Shown: piece by piece, positions 1-4,902 of the stretch
Layout: each line of letters opens with the position of its first letter
How positions within the stretch are numbered: position 1 is the first letter of the stretch
Source: an uncultured Synergistales bacterium
Lineage (GTDB): Bacteria; Synergistota; Synergistia; Synergistales; Aminobacteriaceae
DNA length: 5,846 nt
Assembly (NCBI GenBank): GCA_905233515.1
Contig: CAJOEQ010000117.1
Span: 1-5,846, forward strand
Direction of reading: 5' to 3'
The notes under the pieces: model-generated
What the model saw: the letters and a program-made list of their open reading frames with translations, nothing else
What the model was told of the DNA's origin: nothing
Databases searched by the model: none
Program-made: the position numbers and the translations under genes

Positions 1-45
1 TTTAATATTTTTAAATAATACCATAAATTTTTACGTAATTATATC

Positions 46-73
46 TTTACTTTAAATTATTTTATAGTAATAT
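46..73 (+). promoter_or_regulatory. Possible promoter for the small-gene operon
   Basis: TTTACT (46-51) and TAATAT (68-73) are separated by 16 bases and lie upstream of the first gene, whose ribosome binding site is AAGGAG near 92-97. Each hexamer is only a partial match to the sigma-70 consensus. The surrounding 100 bases are so AT-rich that matches like this arise by chance, and other pairings are possible (for example TTTACG at 30-35). A promoter is expected here because the next genes are tightly packed, but the exact position is weakly supported. Confidence 0.25.
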
Positions 74-105
74 TATGTAATAATACAAAATAAGGAGCGT
101 GAAAT

Positions 106-273
106 ATGGATTTACTAACAATAAAAGAATTAGCAGCAAAATTGAAAATCACAGTGCAGACTGTGTACAGCCTAATCAAAGCAGGACAATTACCACCAGG
201 CGTGAAAATCGGCAAGTCTCGTCGGTGGGATTGGAACGAAGTGCAGGAATTTATTAAGGAGATAAAAAAGTGA
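106..273 (+). CDS. AlpA/excisionase-like helix-turn-helix protein
   Basis: This 55-residue protein is too short for many gene finders. It begins MDLLTIKELAAKL and reads through an HTH_17/MerR-like fold. The helix-turn-helix covers about residues 4-27 (LTIKELAAKLKI, then TVQTVYSLIKAGQLP). A wing with KIGKSRRWDW (residues 34-43) and a final helix NEVQEFIKEI follow. This is the usual layout of AlpA regulators and recombination directionality factors (excisionases) of integrative elements and prophages, which bind and bend DNA at attachment sites or activate integrase transcription. The ATG is preceded by AAGGAG at 92-97, 8 bases upstream. The stop overlaps the GTG of the next gene in a GTGA, implying translational coupling. 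It may partner the integrase encoded about 4.6 kb downstream. Family assignment is strong; the exact role (excisionase, AlpA activator or plain regulator) is inference. Confidence 0.85.
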   Translation: MDLLTIKELAAKLKITVQTVYSLIKAGQLPPGVKIGKSRRWDWNEVQEFIKEIKK

Positions 274-698
274 ATCTATTTCAACGAGAATGCGCAAGAA
301 AAAATTATCAAGCAATCCCGATAAACGACAAAAACGACGCGGATAAATATTTTTTATTTGCACTTGTAGACGAAAAAAATAGCAACGGCGATATTTTCTC
401 GATAAGCGATAAAGCAGGCATTGCAAGAGAATTTTTGTTATCAACTGGTAGCAGCTTATCAATTGATATTGCAGGCGATAAAAAAATTAATGTTTTACTC
501 GACGGTCAACTATTAAGAACGATTGATTTTAGCTATGAAAAAGACGGTGTGAACATTGATTTTTGTTACATATCAGCTTTTGACGAAATTTACGATGATG
601 AAAATTTCCAGCTTTACGGGATTATGCAAGACGAAAACATTCACAGAACAATTCTTGAAAGTTCTTTACGGAGGCTAAAACATGAAATTAGATTTTGA
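270..698 (+). CDS. Unknown acidic protein, paralogue 1 of 3
   Basis: I do not recognise this 142-residue protein. The GTG start at 270 has AAGGAG at 256-261, 8 bases upstream, and overlaps the stop of the AlpA-like gene by four bases (GTGA). There is no signal peptide or membrane segment, and by count acidic residues exceed basic ones by about eight. The core (residues 26-118) contains IAREF (51-55), a DFS..KDG stretch (86-93), CY at 99-100 with FDE at 104-106, and LYGI (115-118). The same landmarks occur at exactly the same spacing in the next protein, so the two are paralogues. This copy has a longer N-terminal arm of about 25 residues and a charged C-terminal tail containing SSLRRLKHEIRF. 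Its position between excisionase and initiator genes suggests an accessory or regulatory role, but no function can be assigned. Confidence 0.85.
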   Translation: MNLFQRECARKNYQAIPINDKNDADKYFLFALVDEKNSNGDIFSISDKAGIAREFLLSTGSSLSIDIAGDKKINVLLDGQLLRTIDFSYEKDGVNIDFCYISAFDEIYDDENFQLYGIMQDENIHRTILESSLRRLKHEIRF

Positions 699-1026
699 GA
701 CTATCAAGATTACAGCCGATAACGGCGGCTTTATGCTTTACGCAATGGAAAATGATAACGGCAAAATTTTAGCGGTTGGGACTCGTTACGATATTGCGCG
801 CGAATTTTGCAAAGCTAAGGGCATTCTCATTTATGCCCTACCGATGGAAAATGAACAAGTCGAGTTATATGCAAATGATGAAAAATTTTCTATTCTCGAT
901 TATTCAGACAGTGAAAATGGATTTGAAATTGAAGACTGCTACGGGATTTATTTCCGTGAGTGCTTGAAGGATTCAGATTACACATTCTACGGTCTAAGAG
1001 AGGTTGAGAAAAATGTATCAGCTTGA
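682..1026 (+). CDS. Unknown acidic protein, paralogue 2 of 3
   Basis: This is an unrecognised 114-residue protein. The ATG has GGAGG at 670-674, 7 bases upstream, and the gene overlaps the previous one by 17 bases in another frame. It aligns without gaps to the preceding protein across about 70 residues: IAREF (38-42), G47, the D.S...NG stretch (73-80), I83, CY (86-87), F91 with E93, and FYGL (102-105). The distance from IAREF to CY is 48 residues and from CY to the aromatic-YG motif 16 residues in both. It is strongly acidic (about 23 D/E against 12 K/R), with no membrane segment. The predicted pattern is alternating strands with one helix around IAREFCKAKG. Duplication and divergence of one ancestral gene is the simplest reading; function is unknown. 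Confidence 0.87.
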   Translation: MKLDFETIKITADNGGFMLYAMENDNGKILAVGTRYDIAREFCKAKGILIYALPMENEQVELYANDEKFSILDYSDSENGFEIEDCYGIYFRECLKDSDYTFYGLREVEKNVSA

Positions 1027-1285
1027 TTTGCAATACGGCGGTAAACAATATACTTATACAGGTTGCGCTGAAAGTTTAGCGAAAATATACTGTCAGCTGC
1101 TTGGTCTTGAATTGTACGTGGAAAATAATATACTCTTTGCTGACTGCTCATCAATTCGTAAACAAACAATCGCCTATATCTCAGACTTCACACCAGGCGA
1201 TAATATGTATCAACTTTTCTTTGATAACTATCTGAAGGTTGATTTTGGTCAAGAATCATGGAAAATAACAGCTATTGCAGCGTAA
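1013..1285 (+). CDS. Unknown small protein, divergent paralogue 3 of 3
   Basis: This 90-residue protein is unrecognised. I start it at the ATG at 1013 because GAGAGG at 998-1003 then sits 9 bases upstream; an in-frame TTG at 1004 would directly abut that site. It overlaps the previous gene by 14 bases. The segment ESLAKIYCQLLGLELYV (residues 20-36) lines up with the IAREFCKAKGILIYA helix and strand of the second paralogue, including the cysteine at +5 and glycine at +9 from the motif start. The C-terminal MYQLFFDNYLK region resembles CYGIYFRECLK. The middle is about five residues shorter, so this looks like a trimmed third member. It is mildly acidic. Homology to the other two is probable rather than certain, and function is unknown. 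Confidence 0.8.
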   Translation: MYQLDLQYGGKQYTYTGCAESLAKIYCQLLGLELYVENNILFADCSSIRKQTIAYISDFTPGDNMYQLFFDNYLKVDFGQESWKITAIAA

Positions 1286-1440
1286 TAGATAACTTCAAAG
1301 AATTAATACAGGAGCGCGCGTGTTTAAACGCTCCTCACCCTTACTCTGAGGAAAATACACAAGAAATTATAGAGTTTGAAAATGCTGCATATTTGCAGGG
1401 TTTTTCAGACGCTATAAAATTAATGGTATTTTTACCATAG
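1258..1440 (+). CDS. Small unknown protein
   Basis: This 60-residue ORF begins MENNSYCSVIDNFKELIQE and ends in NAAYLQGFSDAIKLMVFLP. It overlaps the previous gene by 28 bases and has no clear ribosome binding site; GGTCAAG just upstream is weak, so coupled translation is likely if it is expressed. The C-terminal pattern (aromatic, GF, then a small-residue/LM helix) resembles the ending of several short phage and plasmid proteins such as the DUF6809 type, but the similarity is too short for assignment. The gene-like amino acid composition and its place in a continuous overlapping series support it being real. A 7-bp inverted repeat (AGGAGCG at 1310-1316, CGCTCCT at 1329-1335) lies within it. 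Confidence 0.6.
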   Translation: MENNSYCSVIDNFKELIQERACLNAPHPYSEENTQEIIEFENAAYLQGFSDAIKLMVFLP

Positions 1441-1457
1441 GAGGTTTTTATTTTATC

Positions 1458-1712
1458 ATGTTAATCGACGAATTAAGAGAACTAATTAAAGTGGTACCAC
1501 CAGAATACGCCAAAATCTCAATCAAAATTTTTCTGCAAAATGTTGGAGTTGACGAGAATTTGACTGACAAATTTTTTGAACTACTCAAGAATGGTGAATC
1601 AGTTGACGAATTAATTTGCCGGCTGTACGTAGTAAACACAGTAAGCACTATTTTAGTCCCAAACCTAGACTCGCTGATATTATTTTCGGTTGTGATGAAA
1701 AGCTCAGGCTAG
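1458..1712 (+). CDS. Small unknown helical protein overlapping the initiator gene
   Basis: This 84-residue ORF starts 18 bases after the previous stop. AGGAGG at 1439-1444 overlaps that stop, but the spacing to the ATG is 13 bases, longer than ideal. The first 55 residues look like a genuine amphipathic helical protein (MLIDELRELIKVVPPEY, then KFFELLKNGESVDELI). The last 30 or so (LYVVNTVSTILVP and onward) are hydrophobic and are encoded where the initiator frame is already open, so the C-terminus may be dictated by the overlap. It overlaps the initiator gene by 97 bases, the initiator lying in the -1 frame. It could be a separate product that couples initiator translation, or the first half of a frameshift product. 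I do not recognise a family. Confidence 0.6.
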   Translation: MLIDELRELIKVVPPEYAKISIKIFLQNVGVDENLTDKFFELLKNGESVDELICRLYVVNTVSTILVPNLDSLILFSVVMKSSG

Positions 1713-2548
1713 AGGATTTATTCAATCCCGATTTGGTTGCAGTCAAGACGCTAAAATCAGATAGGTATTTTGTGAGTGCTAATGTCAGATTTGAGGATTT
1801 GCCGGAAAATATGCAAGCGAAATTAGCTGACAGATTCACACGCGCGACTTGCGACGCATTAACTAGCCTATATCTTGCAGGTAATAAATATGTTACTCCT
1901 GAGCACATAGCATACGCTATGAATGGGTATAGCAATAAGAGACGAAAATCAACGCCGGAATTTTTAGCTCAAATAGAAGAATCTGTTGAAGTTTTACGCC
2001 ATACCTGGTGTCGAATTGACGCAACAAAAGAAGCTCAAGCAAAGGGCTATAACTTCACAGAGACGAAATTTGACGGTGCGTTAATCCCTTCAGACGGTTT
2101 GGAGGTTGTCGATATGAACGGCAAAAGAACAAAAGCCTATGAAATTTTCAAGGAGCCTATTCTCTATCGATATGCAAAACAAAAAGGCCAAGTTTTAACC
2201 GTTGATATTAATCTGCTTGCGTTGCCTGAAAAAATCAACATGACGCGCGAAAATATCATTTTGCGAAATTATCTGCTTGCTCAGATTGATTGGATGAATC
2301 ACAGTAATAGAAGTCGCACAATGACATACGAGACTATTTTTAAGGAAATAGGTAAACAAGACGCGGTGCGAGTTGAAAAACAGCGAATACGCCAAAGAAT
2401 CAGGCTATTTCTTGATAACTGGGTAAACTTAGGCTATATCAAAGGATATGAAGAGGAGCCGAAAACAAACGGACTAGCGAAAGAAAAAATTACAATTACG
2501 TTACATGAAGACCACTATATTTTACATAGTAACTATGAAAACAACTGA
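1616..2548 (+). CDS. Probable replication initiator protein (Rep)
   Basis: This 310-residue basic protein probably binds the iterons that begin three bases after its stop and opens the origin. It appears to have two winged-helix-like units. One is around residues 60-140, with YVTPEHIAYAMNG (92-104) and IEESVEVLRHTWCRIDATKEA (120-140). The other is around 194-296, with LTVDINLLALPEKINMTREN (194-213), ILRNYLLAQIDWM, MTYETIFKEIG (236-246) and the basic helix RVEKQRIRQRIRLFLDNWV, then a GYIKGYEEE hairpin. That pattern is typical of initiators of low-GC plasmids and integrative elements. The TTG at 1616 is the first possible start after the frame opens at 1607. It has no good ribosome binding site, so translation is probably coupled to, or shifted from, the upstream gene. 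The first in-frame ATG would remove about 65 residues. Function rests on fold pattern plus context. Confidence 0.75.
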   Translation: MPAVRSKHSKHYFSPKPRLADIIFGCDEKLRLEDLFNPDLVAVKTLKSDRYFVSANVRFEDLPENMQAKLADRFTRATCDALTSLYLAGNKYVTPEHIAYAMNGYSNKRRKSTPEFLAQIEESVEVLRHTWCRIDATKEAQAKGYNFTETKFDGALIPSDGLEVVDMNGKRTKAYEIFKEPILYRYAKQKGQVLTVDINLLALPEKINMTRENIILRNYLLAQIDWMNHSNRSRTMTYETIFKEIGKQDAVRVEKQRIRQRIRLFLDNWVNLGYIKGYEEEPKTNGLAKEKITITLHEDHYILHSNYENN

Positions 2549-2551
2549 TAC

Positions 2552-2612
2552 AAAAGTGCATACGGTACTGCTGCAAAAGTGCATACGGTACTGCTGCAAA
2601 AGTGCATACGGT
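2552..2612 (+). repeat. Three tandem iterons, 23-bp period
   Basis: Units start at 2552, 2575 and 2598. The first two are identical over all 23 bases and the third keeps the first 15 (AAAAGTGCATACGGT) before diverging. Each unit is also preceded by C, so the shared core is CAAAAGTGCATACGGT. The spacing is about two helical turns, which places the sites on one face of the DNA, as expected for initiator binding. They begin three bases after the initiator stop codon. Confidence 0.93.
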
Positions 2613-2631
2613 CTGTATTAGTAAAACTACA

Positions 2632-2669
2632 CTTAAACTCAACTACATTAGCAGGTTTAACAGTTTAAG
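2632..2669. repeat. 8-bp inverted repeat in the origin
   Basis: CTTAAACT (2632-2639) is a perfect reverse complement of AGTTTAAG (2662-2669), with a 22-base spacer. GTTTAA also occurs twice as a direct repeat at 2655-2660 and 2663-2668. The right arm borders the putative -35 hexamer at 2657-2662, so this could be a regulatory operator as well as an origin dyad. Confidence 0.6.
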
Positions 2670-2684
2670 GGAAAAAGCTATAAG
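2657..2684 (+). promoter_or_regulatory. Candidate promoter for the primase-helicase gene
   Basis: TTAACA (2657-2662) and TATAAG (2679-2684) each match the sigma-70 consensus at five of six positions, with a 16-base spacer. Transcription would start near 2691, leaving a leader of about 100 bases containing the hairpin at 2714-2753. The -10 hexamer lies within the left arm of the dyad at 2678-2711, so a protein binding that dyad would block the promoter. Confidence 0.45.
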
Positions 2685-2711
2685 TATTATAGGTACTATA
2701 GGTACTTATAG
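2678..2711. repeat. Dyad enclosing a 9-bp tandem duplication
   Basis: CTATAAGTA (2678-2686) is the exact reverse complement of TACTTATAG (2703-2711). Inside, TATAGGTAC is repeated in tandem (2688-2696 and 2697-2705), and TATAG/CTATA (2688-2692, 2696-2700) forms a smaller nested dyad. The repeated GTAC-containing words suggest protein binding sites rather than a terminator, since no T-run follows. Confidence 0.65.
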
Positions 2712-2713
2712 AA

Positions 2714-2753
2714 GGTACCAGTGAATGGCCGCTAACGCTATTCACTGTGTACC
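2714..2753. repeat. Long imperfect hairpin before the primase-helicase gene
   Basis: GGTAC then CAGTGAAT (2714-2726) pairs with ATTCACTG then GTACC (2740-2753), with a single bulged T at 2748. Pairing continues inward through G2727-T2739, G2728-C2738 and C2729-G2737, leaving a small loop. It is not followed by a T-run on either strand, so it does not look like an intrinsic terminator. It could be an origin cruciform, a single-strand initiation hairpin, or a leader structure controlling the next gene's translation. Confidence 0.7.
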
Positions 2754-2794
2754 ATAAAAGAAAAAAGAATCAAAAATTTCCGGGAGGTTTTTAA

Positions 2795-4672
2795 ATGGCG
2801 CTTGCAGACGTTACTAAAGAATTGCAGGAAATACAGCAATTAAAAAATTGGGTAATATGGCAATTCGTACCAGATAAGAATGGCGGTAAACCAAAAAAAA
2901 TGCCGTCAGGTACAGTGAATAACCCTAACACATGGAGCTCATACAAAGAGGCGTTTGAAAAATTTATCTATGATAATAACGCTAAAGGATTGGGGTTTAT
3001 GTTTGGCATTGAGGAAAATCCTAGCGGTTATGCGGGGATTGACTTAGATAATGTGATTTTGCCTGATGGTACGTTAAAACCTTTTGCCGCTGAAATAGTG
3101 CAGATTATGAACAGTTACACGGAATATAGCCCGTCAAAAACAGGACTTCATATTTTGTTCAAGCTGAAAAATAGACTGCAAAAAGAGGGGTATTATTTAA
3201 AGCATGACGATATAGAGTGCTACGATTGCATGCGATATTTCACTATTACCGGCGATACATACGGGGATTCTAAACCGATTGAATATCGTGATAGTGAATG
3301 CCAAATGGTACGAGAGAAATTTTTAAGACGAGATAAGGTTAAGCCTGAGACAAAAGCAAACACAGAGACGGATTCAGAACTTTTGCAGAAAATGTTCAAG
3401 AACATTCAAACCGGCAAAAGAATCGAGGCATTATTTAACGGCGATATTTCAGGGTATGAATCCCCAAGCAATGCAGATTTAGCGTTGTGTTCATATTTAG
3501 CCTGGTGGACTAAAAAAGATTATGCGCGTATTGATTCACTTTTCAGGCAATCGGGATTATACCGCCCAAAATGGGATGAATTACACGGTGCTCAAACGTA
3601 CGGTGCTATGACAATCGAAAAAGCGATAGCCGGGACTCCTGATTCTGTGTTACCACAAAAAAAGCCTGAAATAAAATTTGACTCTGACGCGCAATATTTA
3701 GAGAGACAGTTTGAGTCTGATATAAAAAATTTTCAGCGTTATTCAAACCGCAAGACGGGCTTTAGTAATCTTGATAGCAAGCTTACTCTATATCCCGGCT
3801 TGTACATTCTCGGTGCTATTAGCTCATTGGGCAAAACAACATTGAATTTACAAATTGCAGATAACCTAGCTAGCGCAGGCGAGCATGTTTTGTATTTTGC
3901 GTTTGAACAGACTCGATTTGAGCTAGTCTCTAAGAGTCTTGCAAGATTAGCGCAACCTGAGCACGCCTTTTTTGATTCAAATCCTACGGCTATAGAAATA
4001 CGCAACGGGCGGATCTCTTCTGAAGTGCGCAATGCAATAGAGAAATTCAAGATAATATCTGAACACAAACAGATTATCGAGTGCAATTTTACGACAGATA
4101 TTAGCGTTATTGTTGAGACTGTGAACGAGTATATAAAACAATTTGGAGTTAAGCCTGTTGTTTTTGTGGATTATTTACAGTTAATTCGTTCAGACAATCC
4201 AAAGCTAACAGCAACAAAAGATATAGTTGACGCAAACGTACGAGCATTAAAGCTGTTGCAAATGCAAAATGAATTAGTAATGTTTGTCGTAAGCTCATTG
4301 AACAGGCAAAATTATATGACAGTCATAGACTTTGAATCGTTCAAAGAGACTGGTGGTATCGAATACACAGCCGATTGTATTATTGGTTTGCAGCTTGCAA
4401 TCATGAACACTAAATTATTTGAGTCTGACGCTAAAATAACGAAAAAGCGTAAAGCTGTAAAAGCTGCAAAAGTGCAAAAACCGCGCTACATAGAATTGTG
4501 TATCTTGAAAAATCGATATGGAGTAAGCAATGAATCATTTTTCTTTGAATATTATCAACAATGGGATAAATTTATTCCGACAACATTAGAATCAATACAA
4601 CGAGAATGCGTGAATCTCATTAACTCCATACCTGACGACGAAGAAAACGACATTAAGCGAAAACCGCGCTAG
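2795..4672 (+). CDS. PrimPol-DnaB-like primase-helicase fusion
   Basis: This 625-residue replication enzyme combines priming and unwinding. Residues about 15-175 form an archaeo-eukaryotic primase/PrimPol domain of the NrS-1 polymerase type: NWVIWQ (18-23), KPKKMP, then the metal-binding pair in GIDLD (D83, D85), TEYSPSKTGLHI with H119, and RYFTITGD (147-154). Residues about 225-280 (SNADLALCSYLAWW to TIEKAIAG) match the helix-bundle domain that follows such primases. Residues about 320-595 are a RecA-fold DnaB-like helicase: Walker A GAISSLGKTT (340-349), glutamate E371 in FAFEQ, Walker B VVFVDY (455-460), SSLNRQ (500-505), and KNRYG (572-576), matching the DnaB arginine-finger hairpin. A basic insert lies at 548-564. 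GGGAGG at 2782-2786 region precedes the ATG by about 8 bases. It probably acts at the adjacent origin with the initiator. All key motifs are intact. Confidence 0.92.
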   Translation: MALADVTKELQEIQQLKNWVIWQFVPDKNGGKPKKMPSGTVNNPNTWSSYKEAFEKFIYDNNAKGLGFMFGIEENPSGYAGIDLDNVILPDGTLKPFAAEIVQIMNSYTEYSPSKTGLHILFKLKNRLQKEGYYLKHDDIECYDCMRYFTITGDTYGDSKPIEYRDSECQMVREKFLRRDKVKPETKANTETDSELLQKMFKNIQTGKRIEALFNGDISGYESPSNADLALCSYLAWWTKKDYARIDSLFRQSGLYRPKWDELHGAQTYGAMTIEKAIAGTPDSVLPQKKPEIKFDSDAQYLERQFESDIKNFQRYSNRKTGFSNLDSKLTLYPGLYILGAISSLGKTTLNLQIADNLASAGEHVLYFAFEQTRFELVSKSLARLAQPEHAFFDSNPTAIEIRNGRISSEVRNAIEKFKIISEHKQIIECNFTTDISVIVETVNEYIKQFGVKPVVFVDYLQLIRSDNPKLTATKDIVDANVRALKLLQMQNELVMFVVSSLNRQNYMTVIDFESFKETGGIEYTADCIIGLQLAIMNTKLFESDAKITKKRKAVKAAKVQKPRYIELCILKNRYGVSNESFFFEYYQQWDKFIPTTLESIQRECVNLINSIPDDEENDIKRKPR

Positions 4673-4686
4673 AATGAATTTTTTCA

Positions 4687-4758
4687 CTCTCACAGGATTA
4701 ATCATATTAGGCTATCGATTTGCGCGCAATATGAGGCATTCTGTGAGGGGTATTTTTT
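4687..4758 (+). terminator. Elaborate Rho-independent-like terminator
   Basis: CTCTCACAGGAT (4687-4698) pairs with ATTCTGTGAGGG (4738-4749), a 12-bp stem with two G-T pairs, followed by TATTTTTT (4751-4758). It lies 14 bases after the primase-helicase stop. The 39-base loop holds a second stem, TCATATT (4702-4708) with AATATGA (4728-4734), and the palindrome TTGCGCGCAA (4720-4729). The T-run also forms the left side of a small hairpin with GAAAAAA (4764-4770) that, read on the minus strand, has a C(TTCG)G tetraloop. The loop is larger than in ordinary terminators, so an additional role is possible. Confidence 0.6.
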
Positions 4759-4798
4759 CCGAAGAAAAAAGCTAAAAATAATAAGTGGATTAAAAAAT

Positions 4799-4840
4799 AT
4801 TTTCAATTTCATTTAATTAATATTATACGAAATTGAAAAT
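4799..4840. repeat. Perfect 12-bp inverted repeat upstream of the integrase
   Basis: ATTTTCAATTTC (4799-4810) and GAAATTGAAAAT (4829-4840) are exact reverse complements, separated by 18 AT-rich bases. The right arm ends four bases before the -35 hexamer of the integrase promoter. Candidate roles are an operator controlling integrase expression, arm-type recombinase or excisionase binding sites, or a hairpin shielding the gene from upstream transcription. Confidence 0.75.
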
Positions 4841-4844
4841 CATA

Positions 4845-4873
4845 TTTACATTTTTAATTCTATAATATATAAT
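4845..4873 (+). promoter_or_regulatory. Integrase promoter
   Basis: TTTACA (4845-4850, five of six to consensus) and TATAAT (4868-4873, perfect) are separated by 17 bases. Another TATAAT at 4861-4866 has no well-spaced -35 partner. Transcription would start near 4880, leaving a short leader with AAGGAG at 4889-4894, 8 bases before the integrase ATG. With the terminator upstream, this makes the integrase an independent transcription unit. Confidence 0.65.
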
Positions 4874-4902
4874 ATTCTTAAATTAATTAAGGAGTGTAAA
4901 TA

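Larger units (their letters stand above)
2552..2753 (+). other. Probable replication origin
   Basis: The gap between the initiator and the primase-helicase gene concentrates structure: three 23-bp-period iterons, then dyads at 2632-2669, 2678-2711 and 2714-2753, with AT-rich sequence between. Direct repeats next to an initiator gene and followed by a primase-helicase gene are the standard architecture of an iteron-controlled origin. I see no convincing DnaA box (TTATNCACA-like), so opening may depend on the element's own initiator. The extent given spans the repeats only; the functional origin could be smaller. Confidence 0.7.

Noticed and set aside
190..462. Minus-strand open frame across the AlpA-like and first paralogue genes
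   Set aside because: It lies opposite two well-supported + strand genes with good ribosome binding sites, and its translation has no recognisable family features.
776..967. 63-codon + strand frame within the second paralogue gene
   Set aside because: It lies wholly within a better-supported gene whose frame is confirmed by gap-free paralogy to its neighbour.
1310..1335. AGGAGCG/CGCTCCT hairpin with an internal GGAG and GTG that could start a short peptide
   Set aside because: The GTG frame (1320) ends after nine codons, and the hairpin is short and inside a coding frame; chance is the simplest explanation.
1491..1500. Perfect palindrome GTGGTACCAC
   Set aside because: A single 10-bp palindrome within a coding frame, with no second copy or positional meaning that I can see.
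1648..1935. 95-codon minus-strand frame opposite the initiator N-terminus
   Set aside because: It is antisense to the initiator gene, has a low-complexity Ser/Leu-rich translation and shows no start signal.
2552..2612. The three direct repeats as a CRISPR array
   Set aside because: The unit is 23 bp with identical material between cores, so there are no unique spacers; the position after an initiator gene fits iterons.
3739..4086. 115-codon minus-strand open frame inside the primase-helicase gene
   Set aside because: It is antisense to the Walker A region of a conserved helicase and has no plausible ribosome binding site or family features; it is a shadow frame.
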